Shown here: positions 18,827 to 33,239 of the stretch, in pieces
Layout: each line of letters opens with the position of its first letter
How positions within the stretch are numbered: the stretch's first letter is position 1
Origin: Fuerstiella marisgermanici
GTDB taxonomy: Bacteria > Planctomycetota > Planctomycetia > Planctomycetales > Planctomycetaceae
DNA length: 64,000 bases
Direction: 5' to 3'
Assembly: GCF_001983935.1 (NCBI RefSeq)
Contig: NZ_CP017641.1
Coordinates: 7,614,001-7,678,000 of the forward strand
Notes under the pieces: model-generated
Databases searched by the model: none
What the model was told of the DNA's origin: nothing
Seen by the model: the letters and a program-made list of their open reading frames with translations, nothing else
Program-made: the position numbers and the translations under genes

Positions 18827-23140
<4,314 letters not shown>

Positions 23141-23345
23141 GTCCCGACTCCTCAACACCTGATGTTTGAATGATCGGCCACCAATTGAATGCTGGCCGCT
23201 AAAGTTCTGGTTGCTCGCGAGGTCGCCATTCGGAACATGCTGTCCGAACGCTGTATCACTGCCGTCGCGTTGGCTGGCCTGAGTTTTACAGACTCAGCGA
23301 AAGACCAGGCAGCGCGACGACAGCGCTGCCCGCATTCGGACTCGC

Positions 23346-26300
23346 CTAGTGGTTCGTTTTTTCCAGCTGCAGATTCAGGCACAGGCCGCGAATCTCGTTG
23401 TTCAACACGTCAAAACTGGCGGGTGTGCCGGCCTCAAGCGTATTCTCACCCTTCACCATCGACTCGTAGATCTTGGTACGACCTTCAACGTCGTCGCTCT
23501 TCACCGTCAATAATTCCTGAAGGATGTAGGCGGCCCCATAGGCTTCGAGTGCCCACACTTCCATTTCTCCGAAACGCTGACCGCCGAAGCGAGCTTTACC
23601 GCCGAGTGGCTGCTGCGTAATCAGTGAGTATGGACCCGTCGCTCGGGCGTGGACCTTGTCGTCGACAAGGTGATGCAGCTTCAACATGTAGATGTTGCCG
23701 ACTGTCGTCTTCTGTTCCATCACGTCGCCAGTTCGCCCGTCACGCAGAAAGGCCTTGCCTTCCTCCGGCAGGTCGGCTTCTCGTAACGCCGCACGAACCT
23801 CTTCTTCGGTCGCACCGTCAAACACAGGACAGATGGCTCGGTAGCCCAGCTTGCCGGCCGCCCAGCCAAGATGAGTCTCAAGAATCTGGCCGACGTTCAT
23901 TCGGCTGGGAACACCCAGCGGGTTCAGAATGATGTCGATTGGTGTGCCGTCTTCCAGGTACGGCATGTCTTCGACAGGCAGCACCTTCGAAATCACACCC
24001 TTGTTCCCGTGGCGTCCAGCCATCTTGTCGCCGACGGAGATGTGACGCTTGGATGCAACATAGACCTTGACCATCTGCAGCACACCACTCGGCAATTCGT
24101 CGCCTCGCTTCATGCTGTTCAGACGGTGGTCTTCGTCGTCGATGACAACCTCAACGGCAGGCCATTCTTCCTTGATCAGTTTGCGAGCAGCCGTCTTCTT
24201 CTGAGCGCTGCGAATGTCCAGCCCTTCAAAGTAGCCGAGGAATCCGCGGGCGAATTCGGCGACAGCTTTTTCGTCTTCCAGCGTGCCCATGTCGCGGCCA
24301 TCCGGGTCGGTCAAAGCGTCTCCCAGTTCCGCCTTCATGGATTTGGCGAATGTGCGGAAGACTTCCGTGATCCGGGCGTCGCCTTCCTGCTCAACCTTTT
24401 TCAGTTCATCTTCGAACTTCTTACGCTCGATGTCCGAAAGGCTCATGCGACGAGAAAAGCGTTCGGTGTGAATCACAATTCCGCCGACACCGCTGGGGAC
24501 CTCCAGCGATTCATTCTTCACATCTTCGCCCGCTCGACCGAAGATCGCGTGCAGCAGCTTTTCTTCCGGTGTCAGCTCAGACTTGGCTTTTGGTGATACC
24601 TTGCCGACCAGAATGTCGCCAGGGAGCACGCGAGTACCAATCCGCACGATTCCGTCGTCATCGAGGTGGTGCAGTGCCTTTTCGCTGACGTTGGGGATGT
24701 CACGAGTGAACTCTTCCCGCCCCAGCTTGGTTTCGCGAATTTCCACGTCGAACTCATCCAGGTGAATGGACGTGTAAACGTCTTCCTTCACAAGGCGTTC
24801 GGACAGAATAATAGCGTCTTCGAAGTTGTAGCCAGACCACGACATGAAGGCGACCATCACGTTTCGGCCCAACGCGAGTGTGCCTCGCTTGGTTGCCGCA
24901 CTGTCGCACAGCAGTTGACCGGCTTTCACCTTGTCGCCGACGGAAACGATTGGCTTCTGGTTCAGGCAGGTGCGTTCGTTTAGACGCACGAACTTTCGCA
25001 GCGGAAATCGACGGCCATCGATTTCGATGTTATTAGCATCGACGTAGGTCACAGTCCCGGCTTTTTCCGCCCGCAGCAGCATGCCTGAATGCTGAGCCAC
25101 GTAATCTTCCATCCCGGTACCGACCACAGGTCGTTCCGTGATCAGCAGCGGCACAGCCTGCCGTTGCATGTTTGAGCCCATCAACGCTCGGTTTGCATCG
25201 TCGTGCTCAAGGAACGGAATCAACCCGGCAGAGACTCCAACCATTTGGCAAGGAGCAACGTCAGTGAATTCTACTTTCGCTTTGGGAATCCAAACCACGT
25301 CGCTCTTGTAACGAGCCAGTACCAGGTCTGCGACGAGCGCACCGTCTTTGATCGGCGTATCCGCTGGAGCCACGTGCACGAACGATTCTTCGTCGGCTCG
25401 CAGCCACACGACTTCGTCCGTCACTTTACCGTCGGTGACTTTGCGATACGGGGTGATCAGAAAACCGTAATCGTCAACCTTGGAGAAGATTCCCAAGCTG
25501 GAAATCAGTCCGATGTTCGTGCCTTCCGGCGTTTCGATCGGACAAATTCGACCATAGTGAGAAATATGAACGTCACGAACTTCGAAGCCCGCTCGTTTAC
25601 GGTTCAGGCCGCCTGGGCCGAGAGCACTTAAGCGACGCTCGTGAGTCAGCATGGAAAGCGGATTCGTCTGGTCAACGACCTGAGACAATTCGCTTCGACC
25701 ATAGAAGAAATCGATCGCCGCCGAAACACTTTTCGGATTGATCAGTGTGCGCGGCGTCATGCCGTCGACTTCCTTCAGGCTCATGCGTTCCTGCACCGTG
25801 CGACGCAGCTTCAAGAAGCCCTTACGGATTTCGTCTGCAGCGAGCTCATCGATCGTGCGCAAGCGACGATTTCCGAGGTTGTCGATGTCGTCAATGTGCG
25901 CGGTTTCATCATTCAGACGCAGTCGCATCAGATAACGAATGGCGTTGATGAAGTCTTCAGGACGCAAGGTCATTTCGTCATCAGGGACTTCCTGATTGAA
26001 CTTGCGATTGATGCGGAATCGACCAACTCGACCGAGGCGATAACGGTTCAGGTCAAAGAATTTTTCTTTGAACAGATCGGCCGCTTTGTCCAGATTCGGT
26101 GGGTTGCCTGGGCGTAGACGCTGGTAGATCCGAAGAAGTGCTTCTTCGTGAGTTGCCGTGGTGTCCTCAGCCAATGTGTTCAGAATCAGCGGATCCTCTA
26201 CATCAATGGCAACTTCGATCGACTTCAGGCCAGAAGCCAGCAGGGCCTCGACCATGACTTCCGTCAGCTGGCAGCCGGCATCGCACAGGATTTCACCGGC

Positions 26301-27068
26301 CAGATCATGCTGTTCCGGATAGACAATGTCCTCAACAACCCATTGGCCCAGCAAGGTCTTGGGATCAGACTTTGAAGTGATCTTCAACTCTTCTGTATTG
26401 TGATACAGTCGGATCAATGCCGCGTCGGACGAATAGTCAGGTGACATCGCTCGCAGCAGCGTTAACGCCGCGAACTTTCCGCTCTGGTCGATTCGAACAG
26501 CGACGGCATCCTTCTTCGTGCAGATCAACTCGATCCAGCTACCACGCTCAGGAATGATACGGCACGACTGCGTCTTTCGGTCGCTGCTGGCCGTTTCTTC
26601 GGCCATGACAAAGTCCACGCCGGGTGAACGATGCAACTGGCTCACGACAACTCGCTCAGCCCCGTTGACGATGAACTCACCCCCGCCAATCATGATGGGA
26701 ATATCGCCGAGGTACACTTCTTCTTCGACCGGCTGCTCTTTGATAAGTCGCAACCAGACTCGAAACGGCATGCCGTACGTCAACCGAAGTTGACGACATT
26801 CAGCCGGCGTGTAACGAGGTTTTCCCAGCTCGTATCGAACGTATTCAAGACGAAACTGCCCGTCGTAACTTTCGATCGGGAAGACTTCACGGAGAATCCC
26901 TTCCAAACCCTGTTCAAGGCGATCTCTTGATGTGCGATCCAGCTGCAAGAATCGCGCGTAAGATTCAGTCTGAATGCGTGTTAGCGCAGTGATCTCATAG
27001 TCAGCCTGAATTTTGCCGAAGTTCCGAACCGTGTCCTGGTCGATAGTACGAACAGAGGGTACTGGCAT
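23346..27068 (-). CDS. rpoB: DNA-directed RNA polymerase subunit beta
   Basis: The protein has 1240 residues from the ATG at 27068 ([11 protein letters not shown]), with GGAAGG 11 bases upstream; an in-frame TTG at 27092 would add eight residues. Landmarks are the rifampicin region [28 protein letters not shown], the [13 protein letters not shown] block, [18 protein letters not shown], and the [23 protein letters not shown] segment. The C-terminal block [32 protein letters not shown] contacts beta'. It is somewhat short compared with the E. coli protein (1342), like many non-proteobacterial beta subunits. A hairpin in the spacer before the gene probably modulates read-through from rplL. Confidence 0.98.
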   Translation of the reverse strand: MPVPSVRTIDQDTVRNFGKIQADYEITALTRIQTESYARFLQLDRTSRDRLEQGLEGILREVFPIESYDGQFRLEYVRYELGKPRYTPAECRQLRLTYGMPFRVWLRLIKEQPVEEEVYLGDIPIMIGGGEFIVNGAERVVVSQLHRSPGVDFVMAEETASSDRKTQSCRIIPERGSWIELICTKKDAVAVRIDQSGKFAALTLLRAMSPDYSSDAALIRLYHNTEELKITSKSDPKTLLGQWVVEDIVYPEQHDLAGEILCDAGCQLTEVMVEALLASGLKSIEVAIDVEDPLILNTLAEDTTATHEEALLRIYQRLRPGNPPNLDKAADLFKEKFFDLNRYRLGRVGRFRINRKFNQEVPDDEMTLRPEDFINAIRYLMRLRLNDETAHIDDIDNLGNRRLRTIDELAADEIRKGFLKLRRTVQERMSLKEVDGMTPRTLINPKSVSAAIDFFYGRSELSQVVDQTNPLSMLTHERRLSALGPGGLNRKRAGFEVRDVHISHYGRICPIETPEGTNIGLISSLGIFSKVDDYGFLITPYRKVTDGKVTDEVVWLRADEESFVHVAPADTPIKDGALVADLVLARYKSDVVWIPKAKVEFTDVAPCQMVGVSAGLIPFLEHDDANRALMGSNMQRQAVPLLITERPVVGTGMEDYVAQHSGMLLRAEKAGTVTYVDANNIEIDGRRFPLRKFVRLNERTCLNQKPIVSVGDKVKAGQLLCDSAATKRGTLALGRNVMVAFMSWSGYNFEDAIILSERLVKEDVYTSIHLDEFDVEIRETKLGREEFTRDIPNVSEKALHHLDDDGIVRIGTRVLPGDILVGKVSPKAKSELTPEEKLLHAIFGRAGEDVKNESLEVPSGVGGIVIHTERFSRRMSLSDIERKKFEDELKKVEQEGDARITEVFRTFAKSMKAELGDALTDPDGRDMGTLEDEKAVAEFARGFLGYFEGLDIRSAQKKTAARKLIKEEWPAVEVVIDDEDHRLNSMKRGDELPSGVLQMVKVYVASKRHISVGDKMAGRHGNKGVISKVLPVEDMPYLEDGTPIDIILNPLGVPSRMNVGQILETHLGWAAGKLGYRAICPVFDGATEEEVRAALREADLPEEGKAFLRDGRTGDVMEQKTTVGNIYMLKLHHLVDDKVHARATGPYSLITQQPLGGKARFGGQRFGEMEVWALEAYGAAYILQELLTVKSDDVEGRTKIYESMVKGENTLEAGTPASFDVLNNEIRGLCLNLQLEKTNH

Positions 27069-27391
27069 CTGAGGAAAGGCCTTCCAATTCAACGATTACG
27101 AAACAAAATGAGAGGTTCGCCGACCGGCAGAAAGTGAGCGCGCGACAAAAGACACTTGCTCTTCGTAGAGCAACTGCCTTGGCGTCACCATATTTCGATG
27201 GCAGATATGATTTTATAACCCAGTCAGCCGTCGACCAAATTTCGAAAGCACCGTCCATTACAAACGCTGCCAGTTTAACAGCAGAATTGTAACAGTACGG
27301 TACGTACAAGGCTAATCACGAGAAGGCTGAGGCAGCCGAAGCTGCCTCAGCTTCCCAGCGAAGCTTCAACACAGAGCCGAAAAGGCCCGCG
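27069..27391 (-). promoter_or_regulatory. rplL-rpoB spacer with possible internal promoter
   Basis: This 323-base spacer lies between rplL and rpoB. On the minus strand it contains TTGGTC followed 15 bases later by TATAAA (roughly 27206-27232), a weak match to a sigma-70 promoter that could give rpoBC independent expression. The hairpin at 27326-27351 lies in the same spacer. No open frame here resembles a protein. Confidence 0.35.
27326..27351 (-). terminator. UUCG-capped hairpin after rplL (attenuator-like)
   Basis: A perfect 11-base stem GCTGAGGCAGC/GCTGCCTCAGC encloses CGAA on the plus strand, which reads C(UUCG)G in the minus-strand transcript, an exceptionally stable tetraloop. No U-run follows, so a partial terminator, a processing site or an mRNA stabiliser is more likely than a full stop. 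It lies 40 bases past the rplL stop codon, the position where E. coli has its rplL-rpoB attenuator. Confidence 0.7.
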
Positions 27392-27811
27392 TTACTTGAT
27401 CTCGCAGGTGCCGCCAGCACCTTCGATTTCTTCTTTCAACTTGTCGGCGTCTTCTTTTGAAACGCCTTCCTTGATTGCCTTTGGGGCACCTTCGACCAGA
27501 TCTTTGGCTTCTTTCAGCCCCAGACCAGTCGCAGCGCGAACTACCTTGATGACGGGAATCTTGTTTCCGCCATCGCCGGTGAGAACGACATCGAATTCGG
27601 TCTTTTCTTCGGCCGCTCCGCCGCCATCGCCGTCGCCACCACCAGCGGCAGCCATCATGACGGCTCCCCCACCAGCAGGCTCGATGTTGTGAACTTCTTT
27701 CAGATAGTCCACAACCTTTTTGGCTTCCAGCAGAGTCAGGCCGACAATCTTGTCGCCGAGGTCTTTGGTTGCCGCATCAAATTCTGTTGCTTCTGCTTCA
27801 GCAGTTGACAT
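27392..27811 (-). CDS. rplL: 50S ribosomal protein L7/L12
   Basis: The protein has 139 residues from ATG, with AAAGG nine bases upstream. The N-terminal dimerisation helix pair ([26 protein letters not shown]) is followed by an Ala/Gly-rich hinge ([15 protein letters not shown]) and the globular factor-binding domain ([43 protein letters not shown]). It is longer than the usual 120-130 residues because of an N-terminal extension ([14 protein letters not shown]) and a Gly/Asp-rich hinge. Several copies sit on L10 in the ribosomal stalk and recruit EF-Tu and EF-G. It is cotranscribed with rplJ upstream. Confidence 0.97.
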   Translation of the reverse strand: MSTAEAEATEFDAATKDLGDKIVGLTLLEAKKVVDYLKEVHNIEPAGGGAVMMAAAGGGDGDGGGAAEEKTEFDVVLTGDGGNKIPVIKVVRAATGLGLKEAKDLVEGAPKAIKEGVSKEDADKLKEEIEGAGGTCEIK

Positions 27812-27930
27812 AAGTCATTACCTTTCGTTTCTGTAAAGAAGCTACCGCCAGAAGAGAGGATCTCTTCGTAACTGATTCATGCCGAGATCGGCTAAACTTG
27901 CTCAGACTGAACTGCCAGTCTCAGCCGCGA

Positions 27931-28446
27931 CTAATCTTCGTCGCCCGAGATTTTTTTCAGGCATCCAGCCAGCTGGCCGCCTGGTCCTTGCATGGCCCCT
28001 GCCAATTGACGCCCTGGAGCGAGCATCAAACCAGCCAGCTCACTGATCAGTTCGACACGCCCCGGACTCTTGCTCAATGACTCAACACCCGCTGCATCCA
28101 AGCCCTGACCTTCAACCGTTGCACCCTTGATCGCCAGCCCTTTTAGCTGCTTCGACCATTTTGTGATTTCTTTTGACAGGGCGACAACATCTTCGCCTCC
28201 CCACATCAAGGTCGACGGGCCAGCAAGGATGTCCTCCAGGCCTGTGATGTCCATTCGTGACAACGCATTGCGTGCGATCGAGTTCTTGACCGTCAACGCA
28301 GAAATGTTTGCGTCGCGAAGACCGATACGTAGCTCGTTTGCCGAGATTGCATCCATCTTCGAGCAATCGACGACCAGCATGTCACGATGCTCGCCGATCC
28401 GAGACTGAATGTCTTCGATCAGCATGTCTTTTATTTGACGACTCAT
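27931..28446 (-). CDS. rplJ: 50S ribosomal protein L10
   Basis: The protein has 171 residues from the ATG at 28446 (MSRQIKDMLIEDIQ), six codons inside a longer GTG-initiated frame. Its N-terminal RNA-binding domain includes LVVDCSKMDAISANELRIGLRD and VKNSIARNALSRM, and the segment GPSTLMWGGEDVVALSKEITKW is recognisable. The C-terminal helix that carries L7/L12 dimers includes APGRQLAGAMQGPGGQLAGCLKKI. L10 binds 23S rRNA at the GTPase centre and usually represses its own mRNA. A hairpin in the preceding spacer may serve that purpose. It is followed by rplL after about 120 bases. Confidence 0.96.
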   Translation of the reverse strand: MSRQIKDMLIEDIQSRIGEHRDMLVVDCSKMDAISANELRIGLRDANISALTVKNSIARNALSRMDITGLEDILAGPSTLMWGGEDVVALSKEITKWSKQLKGLAIKGATVEGQGLDAAGVESLSKSPGRVELISELAGLMLAPGRQLAGAMQGPGGQLAGCLKKISGDED

Positions 28447-28508
28447 CTCTTGGAACCTCACCAACGCCAGACGGAACAGCCAGCGTCAAAGCCATGAACC
28501 ACACGAAT

Positions 28509-28535
28509 GTACGAGGAGACGCTCTCCACTCGTAC
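28509..28535 (-). promoter_or_regulatory. hairpin in rplA-rplJ spacer, candidate L10 leader
   Basis: GTACGAG-GAGA-CGC-TCTC-CA-CTCGTAC folds into an 11-base stem with a two-base asymmetric bulge. It lies about 60 bases upstream of rplJ within a 130-base untranslated spacer. Bacterial rplJ leaders are bound by the L10-L12 complex to control translation, so this may be part of such a leader. I did not verify the full consensus. Confidence 0.4.
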
Positions 28536-28576
28536 TTATCTTCTTCATCAAGGCCAACGAACGGCCGAATCTGTAC

Positions 28577-29281
28577 CTAAATTACGACCGAGATAGACGG
28601 CATCATCGTTGCGGTCAGGCTCATGTTTCGCATGTAGACACCCTTTGAAGACGATGGCTTCAGGGTTCTTACGAGCTGCAACAGTGCTTCGATGTTTTCC
28701 AGCAACTGATTTGAATCGAATGACATCTTGCCAACGATGCAGTGCACGTTTGAGCCAGCATCAACGCGGAACTCAACTTTACCCGCCTTGTATTCTTTCA
28801 CTGCCGTGGCAATATCCTGGGTCACGGTTCCAGCACGTGGCGAAGGCATCATTCCACGCGGGCCAAGAACTCGTCCAAGTGGGCCAACAACGCCCATCAT
28901 ATCGGGAGCCGCGATAGCGACGTCGAATTCCAGCCAACCGTCCTTAATCTTGTCAGCCAGCTCTTTGCCACCGACAAAATCAGCACCTGCCTCTTCAGCC
29001 GCTGCAACTTTGTCGCCCTGAGCGAAGACCAGGACACGCTGAGCCTTGCCGATACCATGTGGCAGAACAATGGAGCCACGCACCATCTGATCAGCCTGCT
29101 TCGGGTCTACGCCCAATCGGAGTGCCACTTCAACCGCCTGATCGAAGCCGCACGGCTTAACACCTTTGGGCAGTCCCTTTTCAAGAGACTGCAGTGCTTC
29201 TACAGCCGCTTTCAGCTCCAGGGCATCATATTCGGCCGCCTTTTTGGATACAGCCTTCATTCTTTTTGAAATACGAGCCAT
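28577..29281 (-). CDS. rplA: 50S ribosomal protein L1
   Basis: The protein has 234 residues from the ATG at 29281 (MARISKRMK), with GAGG upstream; a GTG one codon earlier is possible. Signature segments are [45 protein letters not shown], the domain II block [28 protein letters not shown], and the RNA-contact region [23 protein letters not shown]1 forms the mobile stalk near the ribosomal E site and in E. coli represses the L11-L1 operon. It lies 75 bases after rplK, consistent with one transcript. Confidence 0.97.
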   Translation of the reverse strand: MARISKRMKAVSKKAAEYDALELKAAVEALQSLEKGLPKGVKPCGFDQAVEVALRLGVDPKQADQMVRGSIVLPHGIGKAQRVLVFAQGDKVAAAEEAGADFVGGKELADKIKDGWLEFDVAIAAPDMMGVVGPLGRVLGPRGMMPSPRAGTVTQDIATAVKEYKAGKVEFRVDAGSNVHCIVGKMSFDSNQLLENIEALLQLVRTLKPSSSKGVYMRNMSLTATMMPSISVVI

Positions 29282-29356
29282 CACTTTACCTCAAGAGGGT
29301 CGTGCCCTCAGATCAAATCAAAACCGCAATCTACTACCCAGCACTGCTAACTGAGT

Positions 29357-29782
29357 CTAGTCCACCACGTCGATGCCCATGCTTCGTGCCGTGCCGGCGA
29401 TAACTTTAACCGCCTGTTCGACTGAGCTGGAGTTCAGGTCGGCGTACTTCATCTTGGCAATTTCCGCTAATTGGTCAGTGGTAACGGTTCCCACTTTATT
29501 CTTCAGCGGGTTGCCCGAGCCCTTCGCGATGCCAGCCGCTTTTTTGAGCAGGACTGCCGCTGGTGGACTCTTCAGGATGAAGTCGAACGACCGATCGTTG
29601 TAAACCGTGATGACGACAGGAACGGTCGTTCCCATCATTTCACGCGTTTGGTCATTGAACTGCTGAACGAACTGGCCGATGTTCACACCGTGCGGGCCAA
29701 GCGCGGTACCAACCGGCGGCGCCGGAGTTGCCTGTCCGCCCGTTACCTGAACCTTAATTTGCGTTACTACCTGCTTGCCCAT
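29357..29782 (-). CDS. rplK: 50S ribosomal protein L11
   Basis: The protein has 141 residues from the ATG at 29782 ([25 protein letters not shown]). The proline-rich N-terminal linker [20 protein letters not shown], the [14 protein letters not shown] segment and the C-terminal rRNA-binding motif ([16 protein letters not shown]) are all conserved. L11 binds the GTPase-associated region of 23S rRNA and is the binding site of thiostrepton-like antibiotics. It follows nusG and precedes rplA, the standard order. Confidence 0.98.
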   Translation of the reverse strand: MGKQVVTQIKVQVTGGQATPAPPVGTALGPHGVNIGQFVQQFNDQTREMMGTTVPVVITVYNDRSFDFILKSPPAAVLLKKAAGIAKGSGNPLKNKVGTVTTDQLAEIAKMKYADLNSSSVEQAVKVIAGTARSMGIDVVD

Positions 29783-29891
29783 AGCCAGCAATTCCAAACA
29801 TTCAAATAAAACAGCTGCTCAAAACAACAATTGAGCTTATCGGGTTGCCAGGTTTTCGCGGCTGTGTTGCTCGCGACCACCCTGCTCAAAA

Positions 29892-30458
29892 CTATACCGA
29901 CTCGACCTGCCAGTGATCTAACTCAACGGGAGTGGACCGCCCGAACACTTCGACCAGCACAGACACCTTACCACTATGTTGATCGATCGCATCAATTGTG
30001 CCTTCGAATGCTTCGAACGCACCTTCGCGAATTTTTACTACGTCGCCGACCTCGAATTCAATCTTCACTTTCGGAGCAGAATCGGCGTCTTCTTCTGCTT
30101 TGCCGAGCATGCGGTCGACTTCAAACTGCTCCATTGGCATCGGCTTGCCAGCCGCACCCGCGAAGTCACCGACACCGCTTGTGTCTCTTACCAGATACCA
30201 GGTTTCATCATTCAGAATCATGTTGATCATGATATACCCGGGAAACAACTTGCGGTTGTGTTCGCGAGCTTTGCCGCTTCTGGTGTCGACCACCTTTTCC
30301 GAGGGGATCATGATCTCCCCGAAGCTCTCCTCCAGATCTTCCAGCCTGATTTTTTTCAGCAACGCATCCCGAATCGTGCGTTCCCGGTTCGTTTGAACCT
30401 TCAGCACATACCAGAGCTTCTCCTCGGAGGAGCCGGATTCGGGGGATTCATTGGACAT
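29892..30458 (-). CDS. nusG: transcription termination/antitermination protein NusG
   Basis: The protein has 188 residues from the ATG at 30458 (MSNESPESGSSEEKLWYVLKV); an upstream in-frame start at 30548 has no support. The NGN domain spans residues about 15-120, with KLWYVLKVQTNRERTIRDAL and RKLFPGYIMINMILNDETWYLVRDTSGVGDFAG. The C-terminal KOW domain has FEVGDVVKIREGAFEAFEGTIDAIDQHSGKVSVLVEVFGRSTPVELDHWQV. NusG clamps RNA polymerase to aid elongation and links it to Rho or the ribosome. It sits between secE and rplK as in most bacteria. Confidence 0.97.
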   Translation of the reverse strand: MSNESPESGSSEEKLWYVLKVQTNRERTIRDALLKKIRLEDLEESFGEIMIPSEKVVDTRSGKAREHNRKLFPGYIMINMILNDETWYLVRDTSGVGDFAGAAGKPMPMEQFEVDRMLGKAEEDADSAPKVKIEFEVGDVVKIREGAFEAFEGTIDAIDQHSGKVSVLVEVFGRSTPVELDHWQVESV

Positions 30459-30598
30459 CACGCAACCGCCAACATTGAACTTACGAACCACGCCCGAAAA
30501 CCGAAGCGGGGTATCCTGACTACGAACAGCGCTGATTTCAACCGGCAAACAACTCGGAGTCAGGCTTTTGAAGCACTCAGCCGAAACCGAGAGCCGAT

Positions 30599-31033
30599 TT
30601 ACTCGTAGTCAATGAAATTAATTAATGAAAAAAACCATCGCCAAACCAGGTCCACGCCAAACAGGAACAGCCCGAGAAACAGCATTGTGACAATCACAAC
30701 GACCGTCGATTGCATGACCTGCTTGCGTCCTGGCCAAACGACTTTTTCCAGCTCCGACTCCACGGAGATCAGGAAGTCGGCGAACTGCGGAATGTTGACA
30801 ACGCGGAACGCGACCCAGCAAACAGCAAGGCCAACGGCAAGTGGCACACCAACCCGGATGGGTTGAGTCTGGCCCCCCAGTAAGCCGACAGATAAACTGA
30901 AACACCCAAATGCGACCACCATTGCGATCGCCAGGAATGTCACCTGCCGAACCATCCGCCCTTGGGTTGGCTTGTATAAACCAAACCGAAACAGCTCCGG
31001 GATTAAGGACGCTGCTGCGCCTTTACTGGACAT
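30599..31033 (-). CDS. secE: preprotein translocase subunit SecE
   Basis: The protein has 144 residues. The conserved SecE core is at the C-terminus: FLISVESELEKVVWPGRKQVMQSTVVVIVTMLFLGLFLFGVDLVWRW, an amphipathic helix followed by the essential membrane helix. Unlike the one-helix minimal form, it has two additional N-terminal membrane segments (QVTFLAIAMVVAFGCFSLSVGLL and VPLAVGLAVCWVAFRVV), giving three in total as in E. coli. It stabilises SecY in the inner membrane. It lies between tRNA-Trp and nusG, and this context confirms the call. Confidence 0.95.
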   Translation of the reverse strand: MSSKGAAASLIPELFRFGLYKPTQGRMVRQVTFLAIAMVVAFGCFSLSVGLLGGQTQPIRVGVPLAVGLAVCWVAFRVVNIPQFADFLISVESELEKVVWPGRKQVMQSTVVVIVTMLFLGLFLFGVDLVWRWFFSLINFIDYE

Positions 31034-31083
31034 CCATTCAGACTCTCAGTTAAACGAACTGACGCTACAATTCCGCAGAGAAG

Positions 31084-31156
<73 letters not shown>

Positions 31157-31172
31157 CCAGGACCTAATAAAA

Positions 31173-31325
31173 TTACTTCTTACGCGACTCTTTGTGCAGT
31201 GTGTGTCTGCGAAGCTTCGGGCAATACTTCTTCAACTCAAGGCGTTCTGTTCCGCGAGTCTCTTTGATTACCCGATAGTTTCGAAGACCAGTCTCCGTGC
31301 ACTCAAGCCAAATATATTCTCTCAC
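31173..31325 (-). CDS. rpmG: 50S ribosomal protein L33
   Basis: The protein has 50 residues from a GTG at 31325 preceded by AAGGGG seven bases upstream; a longer frame to 31367 is unlikely. The family pattern REYIWLECTETGLRNYRV, then KETRGTERLELKKYCPKLRRHTLHKE, is clear. L33 proteins come in a zinc-binding form with two CxxC pairs and a cysteine-free form. Here only the first cysteine of each pair remains (C9 with T12, C35 with L38), so zinc binding is probably lost or altered. It lies between tuf and tRNA-Trp. Confidence 0.93.
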   Translation of the reverse strand: MREYIWLECTETGLRNYRVIKETRGTERLELKKYCPKLRRHTLHKESRKK

Positions 31326-31427
31326 AGGGAAACCCCTTTGCTTCAAAGCAGAAGACTGCCTGCCCACCAGTCAGAGATAAACAGACAGTCAACTCTTAAC
31401 GCAACAGCCCGGCCGTGGCCGGAAAAT

Positions 31428-32624
31428 TTACTCAATAATCTTAGTTACAACGCCAGAACCAACAGTTCGTCCGCCTTCGCGAATCGCGAATCGGCTACCC
31501 TGCTCCATGGCGATCTGCTTACCCAGTGTTACTTCAACTTTCACATTGTCACCAGGCATACACATTTCTGCACCGCCCAGAAGGTCGGTTGTGCCGGTTA
31601 CGTCTGTTGTGCGGAAGTAGAACTGAGGGCGATAGCCTGAGAAGAATGGCGTATGTCGGCCACCTTCTTCTTTGCTGAGGACGTAGACTTCGCCTTCGAA
31701 TTTTGTGTGAGGCGTGATGGAGTTCGGAGCTGCCAGAACTTGGCCACGCTGCACGTCTTCCTTCTTCAGTCCACGGAGCAGCAGGCCAACATTGTCGCCA
31801 GCTTGTCCGGTGTCCAGAGTCTTCTGGAACATTTCAACACCAGTACAGGTTGTTTCCTGAGTGTCTCGCAGGCCGATGATGGAGACTTTCTCGCCAACCT
31901 TGACTACACCCTGCTCAATTCGGCCAGTGGCAACAGTACCACGACCTTCAATTGAGAAGACGTCTTCGATTGCCATCAGGAAAGGCTTGCTTTCGTCTCG
32001 TTCTGGCTCAGGGATGTAGCTGTCCAGGGCTGCCATCAGCTCTGTGATGCAGGCGCTGAATTTTTCGTCTGAAGGGTTGTCCAGAGCGCCTTTGGCATTT
32101 CCCTTTACCAGAGGAATGTCGTCGCCAGGGAAGCCGTACTTTGTCAGCAGTTCGCGGACTTCCAGTTCAACCAATTCCAGCAGGTCTTCGTCGTCGACAA
32201 GGTCAACCTTGTTCATGAAGACAACCAGAGCTGGTACATCAACCTGGCGAGCCAGCAGGATGTGCTCACGGGTTTGTGGCATCGGGCCACTGTCGGCTGC
32301 AACAACCAGAATCGCACCGTCCATCTGGGCGGCACCAGTAATCATGTTCTTAATGAAGTCCGCATGGCCCGGACAGTCGATGTGTGCGTAGTGTCGATTT
32401 TCGGTCTCATACTCAACGTGGCTAGCCGCAATCGTTACTGTCTTGGTGGCGTCACGTACGGTACCACCTTTGGCGATGTCTGCATAACTCTTTGCTTCAC
32501 CCAGCCCCTTGGCTGCTTGTACGGCCAGAATCGCTGCCGTTGTTGTTGTTTTACCATGGTCAATGTGACCAATGGTGCCCACGTTCACGTGAGGCTTAGT
32601 ACGCTCAAAATTCGCCTTTGCCAT
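31428..32624 (-). CDS. tuf: elongation factor Tu
   Basis: The protein has 398 residues from the ATG at 32624, with GGAG seven bases upstream. GTPase motifs are complete: GHIDHGKTT (P-loop), DCPGHADF (G3) and NKVD (G4), and the switch I region ([29 protein letters not shown]) is slightly divergent from the usual EKARGITI sequence. Domains II and III are present ([66 protein letters not shown]). EF-Tu delivers aminoacyl-tRNA to the ribosome. It lies 116 bases downstream of tRNA-Thr(GGU), the tufB-type location. No second copy is in the window. Confidence 0.98.
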   Translation of the reverse strand: MAKANFERTKPHVNVGTIGHIDHGKTTTTAAILAVQAAKGLGEAKSYADIAKGGTVRDATKTVTIAASHVEYETENRHYAHIDCPGHADFIKNMITGAAQMDGAILVVAADSGPMPQTREHILLARQVDVPALVVFMNKVDLVDDEDLLELVELEVRELLTKYGFPGDDIPLVKGNAKGALDNPSDEKFSACITELMAALDSYIPEPERDESKPFLMAIEDVFSIEGRGTVATGRIEQGVVKVGEKVSIIGLRDTQETTCTGVEMFQKTLDTGQAGDNVGLLLRGLKKEDVQRGQVLAAPNSITPHTKFEGEVYVLSKEEGGRHTPFFSGYRPQFYFRTTDVTGTTDLLGGAEMCMPGDNVKVEVTLGKQIAMEQGSRFAIREGGRTVGSGVVTKIIE

Positions 32625-32740
32625 CTCCAAACTCCACGGCGGTCACAGACAGCATTCAGCTCTGCGACCTGACAAAACGTTCAAAAAACTCAAATACGGC
32701 GTCTTCACACAAGACGCCACCTCACGCTAACACTAATCAA

Positions 32741-32813
32741 AGCTGCTGATGGGATTTGAACCCATGACCTCGTCCTTACCAAGGACGCACTCTACCGACT
32801 GAGCTACAGCAGC
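32741..32813 (-). tRNA. trnT: tRNA-Thr (anticodon GGU)
   Basis: A 73-base cloverleaf. Acceptor GCTGCTG pairs with CAGCAGC; anticodon stem CGTCC/GGACG encloses TTGGTAA with GGT at the anticodon; the T arm has GGGTTCAAATCC. It is the last tRNA before tuf, equivalent in position to E. coli thrT. Confidence 0.97.
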
Positions 32814-32842
32814 GATCGAAGAAGTGGCCTCATTAAAACAAG

Positions 32843-32913
32843 AGCGGGCGATGGGAATCGAACCCACACGACCAGCTTGGAAGGCTGGAGTTCTACCATT
32901 GAACTACGCCCGC
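32843..32913 (-). tRNA. trnG: tRNA-Gly (anticodon UCC)
   Basis: A 71-base cloverleaf with a short D loop. Acceptor GCGGGCG pairs with CGCCCGC; anticodon stem CCAGC/GCTGG encloses CTTCCAA with TCC at the anticodon; the T loop is GGTTCGATTCC. Its position corresponds to E. coli glyT. Confidence 0.97.
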
Positions 32914-32962
32914 ATCCGATCTCTCGTCACAACCGACATTTAAACCAGAAGCAACGAAAGAG

Positions 32963-33045
32963 TGGGGGCAGCAGGATTCGAACCTGCGAAGGCATAAGCC
33001 ACCAGATTTACAGTCTGGCCCATTTGGCCGCTCTGGAACACCCCC
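32963..33045 (-). tRNA. trnY: tRNA-Tyr (anticodon GUA)
   Basis: An 83-base class II tRNA with a long variable arm. Acceptor GGGGGTG, anticodon loop CTGTAAA with GTA, and T loop GGTTCGAATCC. Its position corresponds to E. coli tyrU. Confidence 0.97.
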
Positions 33046-33110
33046 TGAATCAGCTTACAACTTTGTAGACTGAAGTACTTCGACACACCCCGCTCTACAA
33101 ATGTTCACAA

Positions 33111-33183
<73 letters not shown>

Positions 33184-33211
33184 GCACACCGATCGCTGAA
33201 ACGAGCCGGGC

Positions 33212-33239
33212 AGTATAGCAATCGCGATTGTGCAGACAA
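33212..33239 (-). promoter_or_regulatory. sigma-70-type promoter of the tRNA-tuf-secE-rpoBC cluster
   Basis: On the minus strand TTGTCT (33239-33234) and TATACT (33217-33212) are separated by 16 bases, a close match to TTGACA-N17-TATAAT. The expected transcription start is 20-25 bases before tRNA-Thr(UGU). GC-rich CCCGG directly after the -10 box resembles a stringent-control discriminator. Confidence 0.75.

Noticed and set aside
27001-27309. A minus-strand frame running from the rplL-rpoB spacer into the start of rpoB in another frame.
   Set aside because: It overlaps rpoB out of frame and has no conserved features.
31404-31425. CCGGCC/GGCCGG palindrome just after tuf as a terminator.
   Set aside because: The stem-loop is very small, has no U-run, and the downstream rpmG, tRNA-Trp and secE genes are expected on the same transcript.
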